Origin: an uncultured Prevotellaceae bacterium | GTDB taxonomy: Bacteria > Bacteroidota > Bacteroidia > Bacteroidales > Bacteroidaceae | Assembly: GCA_900320565.1 (NCBI GenBank) | Contig: ONSR01000008.1 | Coordinates: 1-45,245, forward strand | Direction: 5' to 3' | DNA length: 45,245 nucleotides | In this document: piece after piece, positions 17,542 to 26,483 of the stretch | Numbering within the stretch: the stretch's first letter is position 1 | Layout: every line of letters begins with the position of its first letter | Notes under the pieces: generated by a model | Seen by the model: the letters and a program-made list of their open reading frames with translations, nothing else | What the model was told of the DNA's origin: nothing | Database searches by the model: none | Program-made: the position numbers and the translations under genes

Positions 17542-19293
17542 CTATTGCTCCACTACCATTCGTTTTATGACAATGTCTTCCAAAGGCCGATTGTTCTTAT
17601 CCGTCTCCACGCCTTGAATAGTCTTGACCACTTCCATCCCCTCAATGACTTCACCAAAGACGGTGTATTGTCCATCGAGGTGAGGAGTGCCGCCACGTAT
17701 GATATAGTCATTGATCATCTGCGGCGACAACCCGATGCCTTTCTCTGCCAACACAGTACGCACCCTGTCGAGGTCATATTCGGTCTGCTTCTTGCCATAA
17801 ACAATATAGAACTGGCTGCCGCTGCTTTCCATTTCAGGATTAACATCATCAGGCTCCCTTGCTGCCGCCAATGCACCACGCCAATGGTAAAGGTATGGCA
17901 GGTCGAACTCTGCCGGAATGGTATAGCCTGGCCCACCGTTGCCAAGCAACTGGCCCGGTTCTGCATTTCGACTGTCAGGATCACCTCCTTGAATCATGAA
18001 ATCCTTGATACATCGATGAAAGAGTGTTCCATCGTAGAAGCCTTCGCGAGCAAGTCTGAGGAAGTTCTTGCTGTGCAGAGGCGTGTCTTCCGAGAGAGCG
18101 ACACGTATGTTGCCTACACTTGTCTCGATGCGAATGACATGACGCTTCTCTTTCTTCCTGGCATCTGCAGGAAGTGCACCAAGGCAAAGGAAAGCGAGAA
18201 GAATGACGAGAGGCTTTTTCCCAAACAAATACAACTGCAGGAAAGGACTGACACGAAGCAATTGGCTTGCCAACAAGCAGAAAGCTATCACGACGAGAGC
18301 TACACTTACAGAAAGCACGATGGACAGCACGAAGTTGGGTTGATTGGCATTCAACCATTCTCCCACTTGCGGCATCTTTGGCAAGAGAAGGAAGTGAAGC
18401 AGATAGATGTCGAGTGTACGTGTGCCTATAAAACTGAGGAAACGACCCGTTCTCTTCCCTTCGTCGAACCATGTTTTATAATGTCTGAAGAACATTACCG
18501 CAAGCAATAAGAGGCAGTACATCGCTATGGTTCGAGGCAGGTTGACCCAAACCTTTCTGAGTGTATGCAGTTGGAAGAACTCAGCACAGCAGACGACAGC
18601 CAATGTTACAACCAGCGGGAAGAACCATGAAGTGTCGAACAACTGTTCTACCCTACTCCAATAACGTCGGACAATGTTGCCAAGCAGGAAGAACTGCATG
18701 TATCGAATGGTCTGCACAAGACTGGAATAAGTAAAGAACATGTCTTTGTGATAGGTAAAGGTCTTAGGCATATAGAGCGTCTCGTAAGCAATGACGCTGC
18801 CTGCCCATCCAACAAACAAGAGTGTCGGAGCCAGCCAATCGTTCTTGCCTATGAGTCTTTGCAGAAGGTTCCCGACATAACAACAGACATAATATATAAT
18901 GAACATCTGCAGCAGAACCCAAGTGAACCAGTAGCCTCCTTTAGTCGGGCTTGCCATCAGAAGCATGAAGTTATCCCAAAAATCACCCTTCTTCCTGAAT
19001 ATCACGAACAGGCAAAGGAACACCAGAGTAGGGATGACCTGCACTTTAAACTTCTTCCAGGTGAGTTTTAAGGCATTGGGGACGGTCCACGAGAACGTGG
19101 CTTTATAAGCAAGGAAGCCGCTCACGAAGAAGAACAAGGGCATCCGCATTAGTACCAGGAAAGGAAGTGCTGCGCTTGTCTTCTCGTTTTCGTGGAAAGC
19201 AAACTGTGCCACATGATAGGCCACCACCAGTATCATCGTAAAGCCTCGCAAGGCATCCAGCCAAGAGAGACGCTTATTCTGTTCGTTGTTCAT
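17542..19293 (-). CDS. Acyltransferase-3 membrane protein fused to a cyclophilin peptidyl-prolyl isomerase
   Basis: This single 583-residue frame joins two unrelated domains. Residues 1-355 form an acyltransferase-3 family protein (SWLDALRGFTMILVVAYH, RMPLFFFVSGFLAYK) with about ten membrane segments; this family O-acylates surface glycans. Residues 395-583 form a complete cyclophilin-type isomerase (VGNIRVAL, FYDGTLFHRCIKDFMIQGGDP, GPGYTIPAEF, GSQFYIVYG, YTVFGEVIEGMEVV). Between them KKPLVILLAFLCLGALPADA looks like a former signal peptide of the cyclophilin; as an eleventh helix it would place the isomerase in the periplasm. No stop separates the parts. A TTG codon (LFGKK) could in principle start the cyclophilin separately. 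The gene overlaps the upstream glycosyltransferase by 20 bp, last in a polysaccharide operon. Confidence 0.88.
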   Translation of the reverse strand: MNNEQNKRLSWLDALRGFTMILVVAYHVAQFAFHENEKTSAALPFLVLMRMPLFFFVSGFLAYKATFSWTVPNALKLTWKKFKVQVIPTLVFLCLFVIFRKKGDFWDNFMLLMASPTKGGYWFTWVLLQMFIIYYVCCYVGNLLQRLIGKNDWLAPTLLFVGWAGSVIAYETLYMPKTFTYHKDMFFTYSSLVQTIRYMQFFLLGNIVRRYWSRVEQLFDTSWFFPLVVTLAVVCCAEFFQLHTLRKVWVNLPRTIAMYCLLLLAVMFFRHYKTWFDEGKRTGRFLSFIGTRTLDIYLLHFLLLPKMPQVGEWLNANQPNFVLSIVLSVSVALVVIAFCLLASQLLRVSPFLQLYLFGKKPLVILLAFLCLGALPADARKKEKRHVIRIETSVGNIRVALSEDTPLHSKNFLRLAREGFYDGTLFHRCIKDFMIQGGDPDSRNAEPGQLLGNGGPGYTIPAEFDLPYLYHWRGALAAAREPDDVNPEMESSGSQFYIVYGKKQTEYDLDRVRTVLAEKGIGLSPQMINDYIIRGGTPHLDGQYTVFGEVIEGMEVVKTIQGVETDKNNRPLEDIVIKRMVVEQ

Positions 19294-20317
19294 AGTTCAT
19301 AATTAAGGTTGATACTTCCTTTCCGCATTGCTTCACATTATAGTATTGTTCTGCCAGAGCACGTCCTCTTTGCCCCATTGCCTTTGCTTCTTCTGGATGA
19401 TTGACTATGTACTGCAACTTTTCCACCCAGCCCTCTACATCTTTTGGCTCAAGCCAGAAGCCACAACCTTCTGCCTCAATATCCATCGGCATTTGCGGGT
19501 TGCGGGTACAAAGGATGGGAAGCCCAAAAGCAAGGGCTTCGACAACAGTCGTCAGTCCGACTGTATAGTTGCTCTCCTGACAGCAGATGCAGACACATTG
19601 GCTTTGCGCGACCATCAAGGCGATTTCGTGAGGGATGAGACGACTGCCGTAATGTATCTCTATATTCTCTTGGGGATGAAGGCTCTCGAAATAAGCCTGT
19701 CGAATCTTTTGGACATAAAGTGTTAGCGGCAAACCTGTCTTGTGGAAGGCTTCAAGCAGCGTCTCGTAGTCCCTCAACTCTTTCCCTGTTGAGATGAAGC
19801 GGCTGGGATGCTTTCCGTCTGGCTTCAAACTATCATAATAGTCAAGGTCAGCCCCCCAATGCACCATGCTCATTCGGCTTGGGTCGGCTTTCTTAGACAG
19901 GAGACTGTCTTGCATAAGTTTCTCGGAGAAGAAGATCATGTGATCCATTCCTCGATAGAAAAGGCGAGCAAAAGCCTCGCGTAATGGGTTCTTTGCCTTG
20001 ACGATTGGCTGGTGATGCCACACGACAATAGGGTGACGATAAAGTCCCAAAGCCCGAAGCAAGATGATGGGTTCGATGCCAAATGCATGCGTGGCATAAA
20101 GAACATCGTATCGTTTGCGACAAGTAAGCACTTTCCAAGTTGCGACTATCATGTCTCGAAGCCGCTTGTAAGTGTGTATCTGATGATGCCACACCACATC
20201 TATTCCGTAGTCCTTCAACTGCAAGGCTCCATAAAGGAAGTGCGAGGAGAACACGCCTTCCTTCCATTCACGAACGATTCGCTCTGTGTCTTGTGTATGA
20301 TAGAAATATACTGTCAT
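19274..20317 (-). CDS. Glycosyltransferase, GT4-like (GT-B fold)
   Basis: This 347-residue protein starts MTVYFYHTQDTERIV. The C-terminal nucleotide-sugar-binding half shows the GT4-like pattern: VVEALAFGLPILCTRNPQMPMDIEAEGCGF, then a late helix EEAKAMGQRGRALAEQYYN. It should transfer a sugar to a lipid-linked or surface glycan intermediate; donor and acceptor are unknown. The ATG at 20317 lies one nt after the TGA of the upstream acyltransferase with GGTGGAAG before it, so it is preferred to a GTG at 20338. Its 3' end overlaps the fusion gene. Confidence 0.85.
   Translation of the reverse strand: MTVYFYHTQDTERIVREWKEGVFSSHFLYGALQLKDYGIDVVWHHQIHTYKRLRDMIVATWKVLTCRKRYDVLYATHAFGIEPIILLRALGLYRHPIVVWHHQPIVKAKNPLREAFARLFYRGMDHMIFFSEKLMQDSLLSKKADPSRMSMVHWGADLDYYDSLKPDGKHPSRFISTGKELRDYETLLEAFHKTGLPLTLYVQKIRQAYFESLHPQENIEIHYGSRLIPHEIALMVAQSQCVCICCQESNYTVGLTTVVEALAFGLPILCTRNPQMPMDIEAEGCGFWLEPKDVEGWVEKLQYIVNHPEEAKAMGQRGRALAEQYYNVKQCGKEVSTLIMNYEQRTE
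19281..19301. repeat. Period-7 micro-repeat at the glycosyltransferase/fusion overlap
   Basis: Heptads GTTCGTT, GTTCATA, GTTCATA run in register. On the minus strand they encode the end of the glycosyltransferase (MNYEQRTE) and, in another frame, the start of the fusion protein (MNNEQNKR), so the overlap of the two genes is built on the repeat. Confidence 0.55.
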
Positions 20318-20318
20318 T

Positions 20319-21317
20319 TCATTTCTTCCACCTTCCACTCAGCCAAGGCACACGTTCCACGAAAGGAACGGCAACGAAGCATAGGGTAAAGGAGAGTATC
20401 AGGATGATGATAAGGTCAGGAATGCTTTTGTTTATGCTGTGGTCAAGCAGTCTGCTGACGTGAACATAACTCAGCATTATAGGGTAATGCATGACGAAGA
20501 AGACCATGCTGTGCTCGCCGATGAAGTTAATCACAGGCACTCGAGGCGTTGGCAATGAGAGTAGGACACCTGAGATGCCCAACAGAGAGAGGAGCATGAT
20601 GAGGAGCACATTCCAGAAGGAACCTATCCAGAGATTCGTCTTCATTTCGTACTCGCCATGTAGGTAGATGTTGGCAAAGACGAAGCCTATGAAGAGTAAA
20701 ATGCTGATAAAGAGGGTCCAACGCTTTGTCAACTTATCAAGGATATGGTGCCACACCTTCCCCATATAAAAGAAGAAAGTGCCGCAGAAGACATTACTTA
20801 AGTAGAACCACAAAGGGTTCCCATGCAAGAAGAGCCAGTAACCGATGGCTGGAAAGAGCAGCACAACCCAATGCAAGTAACGCACTCTCTCGATGAAATG
20901 CATCAGGACATAGGTCGTGAAGAAGGAAAGCAGGAACCAAAGCGGACTGTTACCAAAGGTAAGACCGCCTATTTGCCAACGGAATTTGCTCAACACAGCA
21001 ACTGCTTTGGCTGGTCCTTCCGGGTAAAGACAAAACCAGCAGAACGTCATAACTCCTCCTATGATGCCCCACGAAAGGTAAGGTACGAAGAGACGACGAA
21101 TGCGGTCTCGCAGGTAAGGAAGCGTCTCGCCTGTAATGCCTTTATTGAAGTAGCCTGCCTTAAAGAAGAAGAAACTCATGAAGAAGAATGTCCAAGCCAT
21201 CGTTTCCTTCCACCAAGTGGCTCCACGAAGTTGCGTCTGGCAGATGGCATGAAGCGTCACCATTCTGAGGATGCACAGTCCACAAAGCAAATCAAAGGCA
21301 TTGTTACGCTGCTTCAT
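20319..21317 (-). CDS. Acyltransferase-3 family membrane protein
   Basis: This 332-residue integral membrane protein has about ten hydrophobic segments. It starts MKQRNNAFDLLCGLCILRMV, with the family's N-terminal FDLLCGLxIxxxVxxH pattern and His24, followed by FFFMSFFFFKAGYF and an RLFVPYLSWG segment. Members move acyl groups across the membrane onto surface sugars (O-acetylation of O-antigen or capsule). It overlaps the flippase gene by 14 bp and is followed by the glycosyltransferase after 1 nt, so translation is probably coupled. It is distinct from the second acyltransferase-3 domain in the fusion gene. Confidence 0.85.
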   Translation of the reverse strand: MKQRNNAFDLLCGLCILRMVTLHAICQTQLRGATWWKETMAWTFFFMSFFFFKAGYFNKGITGETLPYLRDRIRRLFVPYLSWGIIGGVMTFCWFCLYPEGPAKAVAVLSKFRWQIGGLTFGNSPLWFLLSFFTTYVLMHFIERVRYLHWVVLLFPAIGYWLFLHGNPLWFYLSNVFCGTFFFYMGKVWHHILDKLTKRWTLFISILLFIGFVFANIYLHGEYEMKTNLWIGSFWNVLLIMLLSLLGISGVLLSLPTPRVPVINFIGEHSMVFFVMHYPIMLSYVHVSRLLDHSINKSIPDLIIILILSFTLCFVAVPFVERVPWLSGRWKK

Positions 21318-22758
21318 CCTTTCCTTTATTAAATATATAATGTATAGACTCGCGCATTATCTTTGCCCCACTCACCCACATAATGCCGCCATAAAGGATG
21401 GCAGCCAGAAGGATGCGACTCGACAAGAGCAGCCACAAGTTCTCGATTCCCTTGGTGAGCCACCAGGTTAGGCCAAGCACAATGAGTGTGAAGACGAGGA
21501 AAGGTACGGTATCCTTCAGGGCTTCCATGAAGGTGAGGCCTGTCAAACGCCAAGCAAACCACTGCCATATCGCGAGCCAGGCAATGTTGAGCGCCACGAA
21601 ATAAACTACCATCGGAAGGAATCCGTAAGGGTAAAGCAGGATGAGACCTGCCCAAACTGCCAAGCATTGGCCTATCGTGCAAGCCATGTTGACGTCGCTC
21701 CGACCTCGACTTATCGTGAGATTGCTGTAGAGCGTGGTAATCGGAACGAAGGCTCCATGCAGGCAAAGCAGGGAGAGAATCAAGCCGCTCTCCCTCCACT
21801 TCTCGCCTCCAGCGAGCAAGATGAACTCTTGTGCAACCAAACCTAGCCCTAGCATAGCGGGGAAGGAGACAAAGCAAATGAATCGCAACATCTTTCGGAA
21901 AACCTGACGATAGCGGCCTATCTCGTCCGTGACTTGTGCCAGAGTGGGTTGGCTGGTGCTCGTCACCATACCGTTTATCGTGCTCGAAGCCATATCATTC
22001 CACTTCTTGGCGTTCGAATAGATGCCGGCTGTGTGGTCGCCAAAGAACTTACCAAGCAAGACGGAAAAGGCGTGGAGGTTGCAGATGTTGACGATATTCG
22101 TGAGCATCAACTTGCTGCTGAAGCCGAACATCTTCCATGCAGGAGCAAGATTGAACTGGAGTGTTGGCCTCCAAGGCGAGAAGAACCAGGCCATAATCTG
22201 TGTGATGAAGACAAAACAGATTGCCTGCGTCACGATGGCCCAATAGGCGAAACCCTTGACAGCCATTGCGATACCAACGATTCCAGAGAGAAGCATAGCT
22301 GTCAGCGAGCAGATGCTGGTCTGCCTGACCATCAGGTGTCCGAAGAGATAGGCACGTTGAACTGTGCCAAGACCAGAGAAGAGGAAGCCCAGGAAAAGCA
22401 CTCTGGCAAGCGGAATCAGCTCTTCCTGCTCATAGAAATCTGCGATAAGTGGGGCGCAGAACCACAAGATAATGTAGAGCGAGGCACTAACCAGCAGGTT
22501 GAACCAAAAGACGGCATTGTACTCTTCGTGAGTCGGCTCGCGCCGGTTGCAGAGTGCCGCCATGAAACCACTCTCTTGAAGGGCATTCGCGAGGGCTGCG
22601 AAGATGTTCAACATCGCTACCTTACCGTAGTCATTCGGCGTGAGATAGCGGAGCAGAACCAGTCCGAAGACGGCACTTATCAACTGCATCAAGCCGTTCG
22701 ATAACCCGCCCCAAAGCATACCTCCGGCAGTCTTTTGCTTTAATGATTTCTCTTCCAT
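21304..22758 (-). CDS. Oligosaccharide flippase, Wzx-type (MOP superfamily)
   Basis: This 484-residue protein has 12-14 membrane segments and the usual start of Wzx/RfbX-type flippases (SLKQKTAGGMLWGGLSNGLMQLISAVFGLVLLRYLTPNDYG is the first of these, of which the key parts are SLKQKTAGGMLWG and LRYLTPNDYG). Further matches are LQESGFMAAL, YSNAKKWNDMASS and QPTLAQVTDE. It should flip lipid-linked sugar units to the periplasmic face. It is the first gene of the operon, with a near-perfect promoter only 8 nt upstream of the ATG, so its 5' leader must be very short. No Wzy polymerase is visible in the window. Confidence 0.9.
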   Translation of the reverse strand: MEEKSLKQKTAGGMLWGGLSNGLMQLISAVFGLVLLRYLTPNDYGKVAMLNIFAALANALQESGFMAALCNRREPTHEEYNAVFWFNLLVSASLYIILWFCAPLIADFYEQEELIPLARVLFLGFLFSGLGTVQRAYLFGHLMVRQTSICSLTAMLLSGIVGIAMAVKGFAYWAIVTQAICFVFITQIMAWFFSPWRPTLQFNLAPAWKMFGFSSKLMLTNIVNICNLHAFSVLLGKFFGDHTAGIYSNAKKWNDMASSTINGMVTSTSQPTLAQVTDEIGRYRQVFRKMLRFICFVSFPAMLGLGLVAQEFILLAGGEKWRESGLILSLLCLHGAFVPITTLYSNLTISRGRSDVNMACTIGQCLAVWAGLILLYPYGFLPMVVYFVALNIAWLAIWQWFAWRLTGLTFMEALKDTVPFLVFTLIVLGLTWWLTKGIENLWLLLSSRILLAAILYGGIMWVSGAKIMRESIHYIFNKGKDEAA

Positions 22759-22765
22759 CGCACTG

Positions 22766-22796
22766 CAAAGGTACGAATAAGCAAGAGAAAAACAAA
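22766..22796 (-). promoter_or_regulatory. Promoter of the polysaccharide operon, TTTG-N19-TACCTTTG
   Basis: On the minus strand TTTG (22793-22796) is followed by 19 nt and TACCTTTG (22766-22773). The box ends 7 nt before the flippase ATG (22758), which predicts an almost leaderless transcript. Confidence 0.75.
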
Positions 22797-22941
22797 AGAA
22801 AATGAGAATTTTCTAATTGTTTTTACGAGCGAGTCATTTGCTCGAGTGAGTAAAATATGTTGACAAAACCGACAGCTTCGACACGAGAAGATTACAGACT
22901 TCGCTGGTCGATTGTGGTCGGACTATCTGGCAACTTGAAAA

Positions 22942-23029
22942 AGATGGCGTGTTAAGTTGGCAAACTTGACACGTTAAATCATCAAACTTAACACGCCGAA
23001 TTGACAAACTTGGCACGCCTCGTTTTGAG
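22942..23029. repeat. Four-unit 22-nt-period intergenic array (array D)
   Basis: Units start at 22942, 22964, 22986 and 23008. Each has (G/A)(G/A)C(A/G)(C/T)G(T/C)(T/C) followed by a CAAACTT-like junction, the same consensus as arrays A and F. Bases 22946-22958 and 22985-22997 are 13-bp inverted repeats. This is the only array placed between two diverging operons (polysaccharide and V-ATPase). Confidence 0.8.
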
Positions 23030-23299
23030 ACCAAGCTAGCATCTTTGCAAGGCACTGCATTTCAAATGGTTACAAAATGCCTTGAAACTCACTTTTCTGG
23101 GCTCTTTCCTAAAGAAGGAAGCACACCCCATCCTTTCATTTTCGCAAAGAGGAATCATAGAGAAGAGCATTTCACAGCATCCTTTCAGGCAAGAAAAATC
23201 TTTACAGATCCTGTGCAACATCGCTATTTGTCGCGAGTGTTTTTTGTTTTTCTTCCAAATAAATCTTCATTTCTTCTTCTTTTATTCCTAATTATTTCG
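23030..23299. other. Non-coding leader region upstream of the V-ATPase promoter
   Basis: About 270 bp between array D and the V-ATPase -7 box. Small open frames exist on both strands but lack a ribosome-binding site or recognisable protein. No RNA gene is seen. Confidence 0.5.
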
Positions 23300-23307
23300 T
23301 ATCTTTG
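23300..23307 (+). promoter_or_regulatory. Predicted -7 box of the V-ATPase D-I-K genes
   Basis: TATCTTTG, a perfect TAnnTTTG, 19 nt upstream of the subunit D ATG (23327). It marks subunit D as the first gene of this transcript. Confidence 0.6.
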
Positions 23308-23326
23308 CACCCGCAAATAGACAAGT

Positions 23327-23932
23327 ATGGCAATAAAGTTTCAGTATAATAAGACCTCGTTGCAGCAGATTGAGAAGGCTCTGAAGATGCGTCAACGCAC
23401 CCTTCCAATCATTAAGAGCAAGGAAACGGCGCTGCGATTGGAGGTGAAGAAATGTAAGGAGGAAGCCGACGAACTCGAGCGAAAGTTGCAGAGCCAAATC
23501 GAGGGATACGAGAAGATGTACGCGCTCTGGGGCGAGTTCGACACATCGCTCGTCAGTCTGGACGACGTCGAATTGAGCGTCAAGAAGATTGCCGGCGTCA
23601 GGGTTCCCATCCTGAACAACATCAGCCTGAAGGTGAAACCCTTCGGTTTGTTTAGCGCTCCGAAGTGGTACTTCGATGGAATCAAGCTCCTGCAAGGGCT
23701 CGCCAAGACTGCCGTAGAACGCGAATTCGTCTTCGCCAAGCTGCATCTCTTGGAGCATGCACGCAAGAAGACGACCCAGAAGGTTAACCTCTTCGAGAAG
23801 GTTCAAATCCCTGGTTATCAGGAGGCAGTGCGTAAGATTAAACGTTTCATGGAGGACGAGGAGAACCTCTCCAAGTCGTCGCAGAAGATATTGAAGTCGC
23901 TTCAGGAGAAGAGAAAGGAGGACGTCGCATGA
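23327..23932 (+). CDS. ntpD: V-type ATP synthase subunit D
   Basis: This 201-residue, highly helical protein has the family's N-terminal coiled coil (FQYNKTSLQQIEKALKMRQ, TALRLEVKKCKEEADELE), a short middle region (VSLDDVELSVKKIAGVRVP) and a C-terminal coiled coil (EFVFAKLHLLEHARKKTTQKVNLFE, then IPGYQEAVRKIKRF). Subunit D is the central rotor shaft linking the A3B3 headpiece to the membrane ring. It overlaps subunit I by 4 bp (ATGA). In Bacteroidales the usual order is E, small protein, A, B, D, I, K; here D has its own promoter and no E, A or B lies upstream. Confidence 0.93.
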   Translation: MAIKFQYNKTSLQQIEKALKMRQRTLPIIKSKETALRLEVKKCKEEADELERKLQSQIEGYEKMYALWGEFDTSLVSLDDVELSVKKIAGVRVPILNNISLKVKPFGLFSAPKWYFDGIKLLQGLAKTAVEREFVFAKLHLLEHARKKTTQKVNLFEKVQIPGYQEAVRKIKRFMEDEENLSKSSQKILKSLQEKRKEDVA

Positions 23933-25800
23933 TTGAGAGAATGAAAAAACTCACCTTCCTGGTGACTCAGAAGGAATACGACGCGTTTATCGACGGCCTG
24001 CGAGAGCAAGGAGTGGTGCACGTCCAACAACTGAAGCAAGGACAGACCAGCCCTGCCCTGCAGAAAGCACTCGACGAAAGAGTCCGCTATCAGCAGGCTC
24101 TCGACTATCTCGACATTTCGCTGAAGGCGTGGGAGAAGGAAGCAGAAGGAAATTCAGAACTTAAAATTCAAGACTCAAACACACTCCTCGATGAGGTTGA
24201 ACGTCTTAAAGCCGAGGAAGTCAGCATTCGTCATACGATAGACGAGGCAGAGAAGAATATCCAGAAGCTTGAGCCTTGGGGTAACTTCGACTGGGAGAAA
24301 GTGAAGGAACTCCAGGAAAAGACGGGCATGCAGGTGTATTTCTACGCTTGCGGAGCCAAGTCGTTTCAGGCTGAATGGGCTGAGAAATACTTCGCCACAC
24401 CCATTGACGAGTACCGCAAACGCACGTACTTCCTGGCATTCTCCGATGAGGAGCCAGACATCAAGGCTGAGCGTCTCGAGTTGCCAAACGGCTCGCTCGA
24501 CCAATATAAAAAGGAAGCAGAAGAAGCCAAGGCTGCCCTCCAGCAGAATCACGACACGACTTGCGAGGTCGCTCGTCAGTACAGAGATACGCTCGAAGCA
24601 GGTCTGAAGCAGGCTCAAGGCGAGATACAACTGCGCCAAGTGGAGCTTTCGGACGAAGGCATCGCAGACGGCGCCGTCCGACTCATGGTGGGATGGACGC
24701 TCGAGGAAAAGGCCGAAGCACTCAGCAAATGGCTCGACGAACAACATATATACTATGAGCTGGAGGACCCGGCCTACGAGGACGACGTGCCCGTGAAGAT
24801 AACCAACGACGGCTACACCAGCCTCTTCGAGCCCATCCTGCGTATGTACTCGCTCCCCAACTATCACGACATCGACCCGAGCCTCTTCTTTGCGCCGTTC
24901 TTCATGCTCTTCTTCGGACTCTGTCTGGGCGATGGCGGCTACGGCCTCATCGTGCTGCTTGGCGGCATTTATCTCGCCCTGAAGGGCAACGACGAGACCA
25001 AGAAATACGGACGTCTCGGCATTTGGCTGGGCTTGGCAACGCTCGTCTGCGGTCTGCTCACAGGCACCTTCTTCGGCATCGACCTGACGCAACAGGATTG
25101 GGCATTCCTCGCTCCCGTCAAGCCTTACTTCCTAAACGACAATGGCGTCGGCAAGATCTTCGGTTACTCACCTATGATGGTCATCTCCGTCATTATCGGT
25201 CTCGTGCAAGTTCTCTTGGGAATGGTGCTCAAGGCATGCAAGGCGTGGAAGAACTACGGCTTCGGCTATTCCATCGGCACCTTCTCGTGGGTGGTGGCGC
25301 TGCTCTCTGCAATCGCCCTCTTCGGCTTGCCCGCTTGCGGAGTCGCCCTGCCTCAGGGACTCGTATATGCACTCTACGGACTCATCGCGATTAGCGTCGT
25401 CGGCATATTCCTCTATAATAATCCGTCGGCTTACAAGAACCCGATACTCGGTCCGCTGTTGAACATCGGCGGAGGCGTCTGGGCTACTTACGGAATGGCA
25501 ACAGGCTTGCTTGGCGACTTGCTGAGTTACATCCGCCTCTTCGCCCTCGGATTGACGGGCGGCGTGCTCGGTGGCGTGTTCAACGCCCTAGCTTTCGACC
25601 TCACGTCCAGCCTGCCATGGTTCATCCGCTGGCTGCCGATGGTGCTCATCTTGCTTGCAGGTCACGGCATCACCTTCGCGCTGAGCATGATAAGCGCATT
25701 CGTTCATCCGATGCGACTGACGTTTGTCGAGTTCTTCAAGAACGCGGACTTCAGCGGCGGCGGCAAGGAGTACACACCCTTTAGGAAAGTTCAAAGTTAA
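23929..25800 (+). CDS. ntpI: V-type ATP synthase subunit I (a-subunit, stator)
   Basis: This 623-residue protein has a cytoplasmic N-terminal half (1-320) with long coiled coils and a C-terminal membrane half of seven to eight helices beginning FAPFFMLFFGLCLGDGGYG. The helix with the essential arginine appears to be LGDLLSYIRLFALGLTGG, and GHGITFALSMISAFVHPMRLTFVEFF closes the domain, as in other V/A-type subunits. It forms the ion channel interface with the K ring and the peripheral stalk attachment. Translation is coupled to subunit D by ATGA overlap. A period-7 repeat (24150-24184) codes for residues 74-86 within the coiled coil. Confidence 0.95.
   Translation: MIERMKKLTFLVTQKEYDAFIDGLREQGVVHVQQLKQGQTSPALQKALDERVRYQQALDYLDISLKAWEKEAEGNSELKIQDSNTLLDEVERLKAEEVSIRHTIDEAEKNIQKLEPWGNFDWEKVKELQEKTGMQVYFYACGAKSFQAEWAEKYFATPIDEYRKRTYFLAFSDEEPDIKAERLELPNGSLDQYKKEAEEAKAALQQNHDTTCEVARQYRDTLEAGLKQAQGEIQLRQVELSDEGIADGAVRLMVGWTLEEKAEALSKWLDEQHIYYELEDPAYEDDVPVKITNDGYTSLFEPILRMYSLPNYHDIDPSLFFAPFFMLFFGLCLGDGGYGLIVLLGGIYLALKGNDETKKYGRLGIWLGLATLVCGLLTGTFFGIDLTQQDWAFLAPVKPYFLNDNGVGKIFGYSPMMVISVIIGLVQVLLGMVLKACKAWKNYGFGYSIGTFSWVVALLSAIALFGLPACGVALPQGLVYALYGLIAISVVGIFLYNNPSAYKNPILGPLLNIGGGVWATYGMATGLLGDLLSYIRLFALGLTGGVLGGVFNALAFDLTSSLPWFIRWLPMVLILLAGHGITFALSMISAFVHPMRLTFVEFFKNADFSGGGKEYTPFRKVQS
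24150..24184. repeat. Period-7 micro-repeat inside the ntpI coding sequence
   Basis: Heptads AAATTCA, GAACTTA, AAATTCA, AGACTCA, AACACAC run in register within an otherwise G+C-richer gene and encode GNSELKIQDSNT. The length of 35 nt is not a multiple of three, so neighbouring sequence must have compensated if it was inserted. Confidence 0.6.
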
Positions 25801-25823
25801 ACATTAAACCAATAACAATTAAC
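25789..25823. repeat. Period-7 micro-repeat at the ntpI stop
   Basis: Heptads GTTCAAA, GTTAAAC, ATTAAAC, CAATAAC, AATTAAC. The first two encode the last residues of subunit I (VQS) and its TAA stop. Confidence 0.65.
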
Positions 25824-25930
25824 AAACCCTCATAAGACATTGTTCATTATTTGCGACCTCGCAAGCGAAGCCAAAACAGCACATAAATAATAATATAAGG
25901 TTGCGAAGCCTCGCCAAGCATTGCACGATT

Positions 25931-26417
<487 letters not shown>

Positions 26418-26449
26418 AGACCCCCTCTAACTCCCCCTTAATGGGGAGG
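26418..26449. repeat. C/G-rich palindromic element, copy 1
   Basis: AGACCCCCTCTAACTCCCCC followed by TTAATGGGGAG. The arms CTCCCC and GGGGAG can form a hairpin. It begins at the first base after the ntpK stop. Copies with the same GACCC...CTAACTCCCC layout lie at 28807 (inverted) and 29466. Confidence 0.75.
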
Positions 26450-26450
26450 A

Positions 26451-26478
26451 CAAATAACAAATGATTAAACGGTAAATA
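26451..26478. repeat. Weak period-7 micro-repeat before the nucleotidyltransferase
   Basis: CAAATAA, CAAATGA, TTAAACG, GTAAATA run in approximate register immediately after the palindromic element and just upstream of the ATG at 26484. Confidence 0.4.
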
Positions 26479-26483
26479 ACAAG

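Noticed and set aside
22834-23320. Small open frames on both strands upstream of V-ATPase subunit D
   Set aside because: They run through the 22-nt array or the promoter, lack a ribosome-binding site and resemble no protein.
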